From Planctomycetota bacterium (GTDB lineage Bacteria > Planctomycetota > J058 > JAJDCQ01): 35,364 nucleotides of DNA. Position 1 is the stretch's first letter, and each line of letters opens with the position of its first letter. The notes under the pieces were generated by a model that was given only the letters and a program-made list of their open reading frames with translations, was not told the origin of the DNA and searched no databases. The position numbers and the translations under genes are program-made. The stretch covers positions 1 through 35,364 of the forward strand of contig JAJDCQ010000129.1 of the NCBI GenBank assembly GCA_029260755.1. Direction: 5' to 3'. Below, one piece after another: positions 30,490 to 35,364 of this stretch.

Positions 30490-32817
30490 ATGCTTCACCG
30501 TCTCGTTCAGATCCTGGCCTGGAGTCTCCTCGCCGTCGCCGTCGCGCTCGTGACGGTCGCGGTCGTCGAGGGTCCGCCGGCGAACGCCGATCGCGGGATG
30601 TCCGCCGAGGGTGGCGGCGAGTCCGGCCTGACCGTTTGGCCCGCCGGCGTGCGAAACGAGTCGGGCGCCGCGCCGGACGTCACGGATCCGGACCTCGCGC
30701 CCGATGTGGCCGTCGAGACGCCGGTCGCACCCCCGCTCGAGCCGACCGCGCCAGTGGAGCCGCCGGCCCCCGCCGAGCCCGACCGCCTCATCGACCTCTG
30801 GTTCGCCGACTACCACGACGACGTCAAGACCGGCTGGGTCCACGTCTGGGCCGTGCCGGGCGAGGACGACGGGATCGAGCTGACCGAGGAGCACTTCAGC
30901 CGGAGCAAGGACGCGATCACCAAGCTCGAGCACCAGTCGAAGATGCTCTTTCAGTGCTCGATGGATGCCGACCTGGTCATCCTCGGCGCGAAGGTCACCT
31001 ACACCGAGATCGGCGAGCGGGAGCGGGTGACGACCCAGACGGTGACGCGCGACGAGGCGGGCTACGTCGTCGAGACCGTCCTCGACGGACGGAGCCAGAC
31101 GAAGCGCTGCGACGCGCCGGAGCCGGTCCTCGGAAGCAACGACATCCTGATGCTGCGGCTCCACCGGGAGGGCAAGCTCGTCGAGGGGTTCGAGCACACG
31201 TTCCGCGAGCTCGACTTCGGGACGCCGCGCCCGGTCGAGAAGACCCTGCAGATCCTCGGGAAGAAGCGCGAGGGCGAGGAGGAGCTGATCGGCGTCTCGT
31301 TCGACACGGCCCGGATCTGGCTCGGCGAGGACGGGATGCTCCACCACGGCGTCCTCGGCGGGACGGTCGTGCGGCGCGAGAGCGAGGAGCAGGCGACCGC
31401 GTTCGACGCCGGGAAGCTCTACACGTTCCAGAACGAGATGATCAGCCCGCTTCCGATCCCGGGGCTGCCGGGCGCGGACGCGGTGGTCGTGCGGTTCCGG
31501 GTGCCGCGCGACGAGCGGGGCGATCTGTTCGCGACCAACGACTACCAGGAGGTGCTCGACGTCACCGAGGACGGCGACGCGAAGATCTACCGCGTCCGGC
31601 TCCGGGAGACCGCGTTCGGCGAGCCCGGGGCGGACGAGCCGTTCGACCCGCGGGCGGAGCTGGTCGAGCCGCCGGCCGCCCTGGCCGAGTTCCTCGAGCG
31701 CGACGACCCGATCCGCTGCGCCGATGACCCGGTCGTGGCGGCGAAGGCGCGCGAGATCACCGCCGGCGCGACGACGCGGCGCGAGGCGGTCACGCTCCTC
31801 GCCGACTGGATCCACCACACCCTCCAGAAGCAGTACACCGCGATCGGCAACCTGACCGCGCGCGAGACGCTCGACGGGAACTCGGGCGACTGCTCCGAGC
31901 ACGCGATCCTGTTCGACGCGTTCGCGCGGTCGCTCGGGATGCCGGTGAAGGAGTGCAGCGGCTACGTCTTCTGGGATCGGCGCGGCGGGGCGCACGCGTG
32001 GAGTCAGGTGCTGATCGACGGCGAGTGGGTGCACGTCGACTGCGTCGGCAACCTCGTCGGCGCGCCGCCCCAGTACCTCCTCTTCTGGCGGCACGAGGAG
32101 GGGCGCCCGCGCGACAAGACGCTCGGCGAGCGGCTGACGCTGCTCCGGACGCGGCCGATCGAGATCGCGGTCGAGGCGATCGAGGTGGGCGAGCAGACGT
32201 TCACGACCGAGCAGCTCGAGCGGGCGGGCCAGGTCGTCGACGGGCGGTGGGAGTCGGAGCCGGCCGGGCTGGCCGTGATGGTGCCGGAAGGGTGGCGGAC
32301 GAACGGGCGGCCCTCGGCGCTCGAGATCACCCTGACCGGCGGCGGGGCGTTCGCGCGGATGACGGTCGACACGAGCACGGCCGAGAACATGATCGGCCAG
32401 GCGAAGCGGGCGTTCGAGGACTTCCCCGACGAGGACGTCACCGAGACGAAAGGCGGAGGGCCGCCGGTGTGGTGGTCGAGCAGCCTGATGCGCGGGAGTC
32501 ACGAGACGCGCTTCATCGTCGTCGCGCTCGAGCAGGGCTGCCTCTTCGTTCAAAGCCAGGCGGCCGGCGCGCCCGCGCAGGAGTCGCTCGAGGCGCTCCT
32601 CGCCGGGATCGAGGTCGGCGGCGAGCGGCCGTTCGCGCCCGAGCCAGAGCCGGAGCCGGATCCGAAGCCGGCCGAGCCGGAGCCGGACCCGAAGCCGGCC
32701 GAGCCGGAGCCGGATCCGGACCCGAAGCCGGCCGAGCCTGAGCCGGACCCGAAGCCGGCCGACCCCGAGCCGGATCCGAAGCCGGCCGAGCCGAGCTCGC
32801 CTGGCGAAGGGCGCTGA
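30490..32817 (+). CDS. Membrane-anchored transglutaminase-like (cysteine protease fold) protein
   Basis: A 775-residue protein. Residues 7-27 form a membrane anchor or uncleaved signal, so the bulk lies outside the cytoplasm. Residues about 60-430 are a large beta-rich region without a family I recognise. A transglutaminase-like core covers about 430-540: Cys468 in SGDCSEHA, His502 in GGAHAWSQV and Asp517 in VHVDCV make an intact catalytic triad. A further ~170 residues (AGLAVMVPEGWRTN) are beta-rich. The C-terminus (about 717-770) is a Pro/Glu/Asp/Lys array of nine-residue repeats, likely an extended spacer. Family members hydrolyse or crosslink peptide bonds; the substrate is unknown. ATG 30490 follows GGAGG by 7 nt. 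The next gene begins 6 nt after its stop. Confidence 0.88.
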   Translation: MLHRLVQILAWSLLAVAVALVTVAVVEGPPANADRGMSAEGGGESGLTVWPAGVRNESGAAPDVTDPDLAPDVAVETPVAPPLEPTAPVEPPAPAEPDRLIDLWFADYHDDVKTGWVHVWAVPGEDDGIELTEEHFSRSKDAITKLEHQSKMLFQCSMDADLVILGAKVTYTEIGERERVTTQTVTRDEAGYVVETVLDGRSQTKRCDAPEPVLGSNDILMLRLHREGKLVEGFEHTFRELDFGTPRPVEKTLQILGKKREGEEELIGVSFDTARIWLGEDGMLHHGVLGGTVVRRESEEQATAFDAGKLYTFQNEMISPLPIPGLPGADAVVVRFRVPRDERGDLFATNDYQEVLDVTEDGDAKIYRVRLRETAFGEPGADEPFDPRAELVEPPAALAEFLERDDPIRCADDPVVAAKAREITAGATTRREAVTLLADWIHHTLQKQYTAIGNLTARETLDGNSGDCSEHAILFDAFARSLGMPVKECSGYVFWDRRGGAHAWSQVLIDGEWVHVDCVGNLVGAPPQYLLFWRHEEGRPRDKTLGERLTLLRTRPIEIAVEAIEVGEQTFTTEQLERAGQVVDGRWESEPAGLAVMVPEGWRTNGRPSALEITLTGGGAFARMTVDTSTAENMIGQAKRAFEDFPDEDVTETKGGGPPVWWSSSLMRGSHETRFIVVALEQGCLFVQSQAAGAPAQESLEALLAGIEVGGERPFAPEPEPEPDPKPAEPEPDPKPAEPEPDPDPKPAEPEPDPKPADPEPDPKPAEPSSPGEGR
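32659..32796 (+). repeat. 27-bp tandem repeat encoding DPKPAEPEP units
   Basis: About five copies of a 27-bp unit in the same frame encode nine-residue units (DPKPAEPEP); one extra DP pair at 32713-32718 shifts the register. Single-base differences separate the copies. The array is in the 3' end of the transglutaminase-like gene, so copy number could change protein length without frameshift. Confidence 0.85.
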
Positions 32818-32822
32818 TCGAC

Positions 32823-33425
32823 TTGGCGGACCCGCTCGAGGATGCCGCCCGGGAGATGGGCGAGGAGCTCGCGGGCGGCGCCGCCTTGGCGTCCCTCGCC
32901 GAACGGGTCCCCGATCATCTGCGCGTCCCCGGCGTGACGGTCGACGGGGCCTCGCCGGTGGTCTACTTCATCTTCGGCGCTGGCCTGACCGTCTGGTGGG
33001 GCGGCCTCCTCTGGATCCTCGCGACGGGCGCGCTCAGCCCGAGGCCGAGCAAGGCGGTCGAGGAGACCAGCGGCGTCCTGCTCGCCGTCTGCGTGCTCCT
33101 GCTCGTGTTGAGTGTCGGCATCGGCGTCGCCGGGCTCTTCGTGACGACGGCGATGACTCTCAACGCGAAGGGGATCCGCGCGCGCCGCCTCCTCGGAGGA
33201 CGTCTGATCGGCTGGGACGAGCTCGCGGAGGTCCGGCTTCGGCGGACGAAGGTGTCGGTCGGAGTCATCGGTCCGATCGGGCTTCCCGTCGGTGAGGTCG
33301 TCCACATCAGTCTCGTGCCCGCCACCGGGAGGTCGGTCTCGGTCGCGATCGACCCGCGCGACGAAGAGACCCTGAAGGTGCTCTGGACCATCCACCGCTA
33401 CGCCCCGCAGTCGCTGGCGGCATGA
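32823..33425 (+). CDS. Small membrane protein with PH-like C-terminal domain
   Basis: A 200-residue protein beginning 6 nt after the transglutaminase stop. The start is TTG 32823, with GAAGGG about 11 nt upstream; ATG 32856 is an alternative that removes 11 residues. Two membrane helices lie at about 45-70 (VVYFIFGAGLTVWWGGLLWILATGAL) and 83-112 (SGVLLAVCVLLLVLSVGIGVAGLFVTTAM). The C-terminal ~85 residues (LNAKGIRARRLLGGRLIGWDELAEVRLRRTKV, then ISLVPATGRSVSVAIDPRDEETLKVLWTI) have the 'GI.....l....i.w.di..v' pattern of bacterial PH-like domains. It is probably cotranscribed with the transglutaminase-like gene. Function unknown. Confidence 0.8.
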   Translation: MADPLEDAAREMGEELAGGAALASLAERVPDHLRVPGVTVDGASPVVYFIFGAGLTVWWGGLLWILATGALSPRPSKAVEETSGVLLAVCVLLLVLSVGIGVAGLFVTTAMTLNAKGIRARRLLGGRLIGWDELAEVRLRRTKVSVGVIGPIGLPVGEVVHISLVPATGRSVSVAIDPRDEETLKVLWTIHRYAPQSLAA

Positions 33426-33450
33426 TCTGGTCGAGTCGTCCCCGGCCGGC

Positions 33451-34008
33451 TCAACGCTCGGAGGGCTCGGTCTTCGGCGCCGTCGGCGCCAGGAGGAGGG
33501 CGAGCAGCTCGACAGCGTGCTCGATCACCTGCTCGGCGCGGTCGTCCCAGAGGTCGTCGAGCCGATCGCCGACGATGCCGCCGACCTCCCGCTCGAAGCG
33601 GGCGACGACGCGCACGCGGTAGTCGCGCGGCGCGCCGTCGAGTCTGCCTCGCTCGGCGCGGAGCACGCGGAGGGCGGCGCGCGAGGTCGCGTGCCAGAGG
33701 CGATCGCGCACGACCGCCTGCCGGCGCTTCTCCATCTTCCACTCGCCGCCGCGCGTCGAGCCGCGGTCGCGTTCGCTGTTCTCGACCATGCGGGCGCCGT
33801 TGTCGATCCGGAAGGCGAGGTGCTCGGCGACCTCGTCGGCCGCGGCGCGCCGCCGGTCGGGGTCGGGCTCGATCGGCACGTCGGCCAGACATCGGGCGAC
33901 CCCGGCGAAGGCGGACGCGAGCGCGGGGGGAGGCGGCCCCGCCGGGCCGAGCCGGCGGACGAGGGCGCCGCCGAGCCACCGGACGAGGTCGAGGAGCGTG
34001 TCCATCAT
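33451..34008 (-). CDS. Helical protein of unknown function, convergent with the PH-like membrane gene
   Basis: A 185-residue protein starting at one of two adjacent ATGs (34008 or 34005). The 11-base palindrome GGGGGACCCCC sits right before them and supplies a GGGGGA ribosome binding site. The sequence is mostly alpha-helical (LLDLVRWLGGALVRRLG, RRRAAADEVAEHLAFRIDNGARM, WHATSRAALRVLRAERGRL, RVRVVARFEREVGGIVGDRLDDLW) and strongly charged, with no membrane helix. I do not recognise the family. It is divergent from kinase 6 with a 137-bp gap and convergent with the gene at 32823, 25 bp away. The in-frame extension to 34089 has no supporting signal. Confidence 0.6.
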   Translation of the reverse strand: MMDTLLDLVRWLGGALVRRLGPAGPPPPALASAFAGVARCLADVPIEPDPDRRRAAADEVAEHLAFRIDNGARMVENSERDRGSTRGGEWKMEKRRQAVVRDRLWHATSRAALRVLRAERGRLDGAPRDYRVRVVARFEREVGGIVGDRLDDLWDDRAEQVIEHAVELLALLLAPTAPKTEPSER

Positions 34009-34133
34009 CGGGGGTCCCCCATGCTCCAGTGACGGCGGCGCCATGGCCGGAGCGTCGCGCAACCCGCAACCCGCGGCGCGAAAGGGCACTCGGGCGGTCC
34101 GCTCCCCTCGGGCAGCCGTCCGCGGAGACGCGC

Positions 34134-34139
34134 TATGCT
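34134..34139 (+). promoter_or_regulatory. Candidate -10 box (TATGCT) of kinase 6, leaderless start
   Basis: TATGCT ends 6 nt before GTG 34146 and no Shine-Dalgarno is present. The layout matches kinase 5 and the YbjN-like gene. Confidence 0.5.
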
Positions 34140-34145
34140 GGGATC

Positions 34146-35364
34146 GTGGAAGCTCCCGACGCCCGGCCCGCCCCGTCCCCGTCCTCGAGCGGCCCGATCC
34201 AGGTCGCCCCGGGGGCCCGCATCGGTCGCTACGTCCTCGAGGGCGAGCTGGGCCGGGGCGGCATGGGCGCCGTCTTCCGCGCGCGGGATCTCGACCTCGG
34301 CCGCGCCGTGGCCGTCAAGGTCGTTCTCGGCGGGAAGGTCGGCGGGTCGGCGCGGGAGCGCCTCCTCATCGAGGCGCGCGCGACGGCGCGGCTTCAGCAC
34401 GAGGGGATCGTCGCGGTTCACGAGGTGGGCGAGGCCGACGGGCTGCCCTACCTCGTCATGGACCTGATCGAGGGGCGGACGCTCTGGGAGGTCGCCGGGG
34501 AGCGGAGGCCGCCGCCGCGCCGCGCCGCCGAGATCGTTCGCGACGTCGCCCGCGCGCTCGATCACGCCCATGGCCACGGGGTCGTCCACCGCGACCTCAA
34601 GCCGCAGAACGTGATGATCGACGGCGCCGGCCGTCCCCACGTCGTCGACTTCGGCCTCGCCCGACTCGTCGACGCGCGGACGCGGCTGACGATGACGGGG
34701 CAGCTCCTCGGCACGCCGCAGTTCATCGCGCCCGAGCAGGCGCGCGGCGAGCCGGGAGCGATCGGCCTGGCCGTCGACGTCCACGCGCTCGGCGCGCTCC
34801 TCTACTGGTGTCTCCTCGGGCGGCCGCCGTTCGAGGGGGAGACGGCGCTCGAGGTGGTGCGGCGCGCGCTCGTCGACGACCCGGTCGCGCCGCGCGCGGT
34901 CGACGCGACGGTCCACCCCGACCTCGAGACGATCGCGCTCCGCTGCCTCGAGAAGGAGCCGGCGCGTCGGTACCCGAGCGCCGCGGCCGTCGCGGGCGAG
35001 CTCGACCGCTTCCTCGCCGGCGAGCCGATCGTCGCGCGGCCGGCCGGTCGCCTCGCGCGTGTCCGGCGTCTCGCGCGGCGGCACCCGGCCCGGCTGGCCG
35101 TGCTCGTCCTCGGCCTCGTCTTCGTCGTCGCAGTCGGGACGGGGCTGACCGGCCACGCGGTCGCCACGGCGCGCGCGCGCGACGACGCCGCGTCGGTCCT
35201 GCGACGCGACACCCTCGAGCAGGCGCGGGAAGATGCCGAGCAGGCCTGGGCGACCTTCGAGGCGTTGCGAGTCGCGGGGGGCGGCCCCGCCCCCCCCCGC
35301 GCCGCCCCCCCCGCCCGCGCGCCGCGCCACCGCGCGCAGGGGGGCGCGGCCGGCCCGGCGGGCC
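34146..35364 (+). CDS. Kinase 6: Hanks-type Ser/Thr kinase, 3' truncated by window end
   Basis: The open frame runs from GTG 34146 to the window edge, so at least 406 codons are seen. Kinase motifs: GRGGMG 37-41 region, Lys58 (VAVK), HRDLKPQN from 148, DFG 168-170, GTPQFIAPEQ from 189. DVHALG near 211-216 replaces the usual DVYALG. One membrane helix lies at about 316-337 (RLAVLVLGLVFVVAVGTGLTG), followed by a charged coiled-coil-like start of an external domain (ARARDDAASVLRRDTLEQAREDAEQAWATFEALR). By similarity to kinase 3 the missing part could carry TPRs. The frame in the final ~85 bases should not be trusted, because the DNA there is nearly all G and C with long homopolymers. Confidence 0.88.
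   Translation, partial: MEAPDARPAPSPSSSGPIQVAPGARIGRYVLEGELGRGGMGAVFRARDLDLGRAVAVKVVLGGKVGGSARERLLIEARATARLQHEGIVAVHEVGEADGLPYLVMDLIEGRTLWEVAGERRPPPRRAAEIVRDVARALDHAHGHGVVHRDLKPQNVMIDGAGRPHVVDFGLARLVDARTRLTMTGQLLGTPQFIAPEQARGEPGAIGLAVDVHALGALLYWCLLGRPPFEGETALEVVRRALVDDPVAPRAVDATVHPDLETIALRCLEKEPARRYPSAAAVAGELDRFLAGEPIVARPAGRLARVRRLARRHPARLAVLVLGLVFVVAVGTGLTGHAVATARARDDAASVLRRDTLEQAREDAEQAWATFEALRVAGGGPAPPRAAPPARAPRHRAQGGAAGPAG
35277..35364. other. Low-complexity G/C terminal stretch, probable assembly or read-end artefact
   Basis: The last ~88 bases contain almost no A or T and long runs of C and G, unlike the coding sequence just before. They break the helical pattern of kinase 6 into Ala/Pro/Gly-rich translation. 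This looks like degraded sequence at a contig end. Confidence 0.65.

Noticed and set aside
30265..32553. Long minus-strand frame opposite the transglutaminase-like gene
   Set aside because: No domain or start signal; the + strand has an intact catalytic triad and ribosome binding site.
32659..32796. Tandem repeats as a CRISPR array
   Set aside because: The units abut without spacers and stay in frame within a coding sequence.

Overview
The window is about 72% GC and very gene-dense, with short or overlapping gene junctions. Its main content is six Hanks-type (PknB-like) serine/threonine kinases. Each has an N-terminal cytoplasmic kinase domain, one membrane helix, and (in the five complete ones) a large C-terminal domain expected outside the cytoplasm. 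With a KtrAB/Trk-type K+ uptake pair, a two-gene PqiA/PqiB (MCE) locus and secreted proteins of no clear family, this best fits a high-GC member of the Planctomycetota. Myxococcota is the main alternative. No rRNA, tRNA or CRISPR array was seen.

Layout. 1-1282: the 3' tip of a gene, a ParE/RelE-like toxin-antitoxin pair whose toxin seems to start with ATT, then a gene-poor stretch. That stretch holds a 33-bp inverted repeat resembling ends of an IS200-like/REP-associated transposase gene, plus a degenerate 3' remnant of a gene found intact at 4553. 1283-5350: kinase 1 (minus) and a divergent helical protein gene. 5354-14993: an MDR-family oxidoreductase, then a tightly overlapping four-gene minus-strand operon (PanE-like NAD(P)-binding protein, kinase 3 with TPRs, exported Kelch protein, kinase 2). 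15103-19021: a membrane-anchored protein of unknown function, then trkH and trkA overlapping by 4 nt. 19045-24947: kinases 5 and 4, close paralogues transcribed in that order and separated by a 174-bp MITE-like insertion with an apparent CTAG target duplication. 25066-25685: a Phd/VapC-type toxin-antitoxin pair. 25845-28318: pqiA and a pqiB-like gene with a C-terminal domain that looks like a dead trypsin-fold protease. 28333-30346: a three-gene overlapping operon (YbjN-like protein, AAA_28-type NTPase, secreted protein). 30490-33425: a membrane-anchored transglutaminase-like protein and a small two-helix membrane protein. 33451-34008: an unknown helical protein. 34146-end: kinase 6, cut by the window edge; the last ~85 bases look like assembly noise.

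The six kinases fall into three pairs by sequence (1 and 2; 4 and 5; 3 and 6). Paralogue families have therefore expanded locally, and each pair keeps its own type of catalytic-domain sequence. In the operon 14993 to 6438, four products with 1-4 nt overlaps are likely made in coupled amounts, suggesting a shared signalling assembly across the membrane. Several genes have a TANNNT box ending 6-9 nt before the start codon and no Shine-Dalgarno sequence, the pattern of leaderless transcripts. The most unusual observations are the MITE that offers kinase 4 a new upstream start codon, the MCE/pseudo-protease fusion, the paired GGTCGCGACC operators around a promoter, and the matched acidic inserts in kinases 4 and 5.
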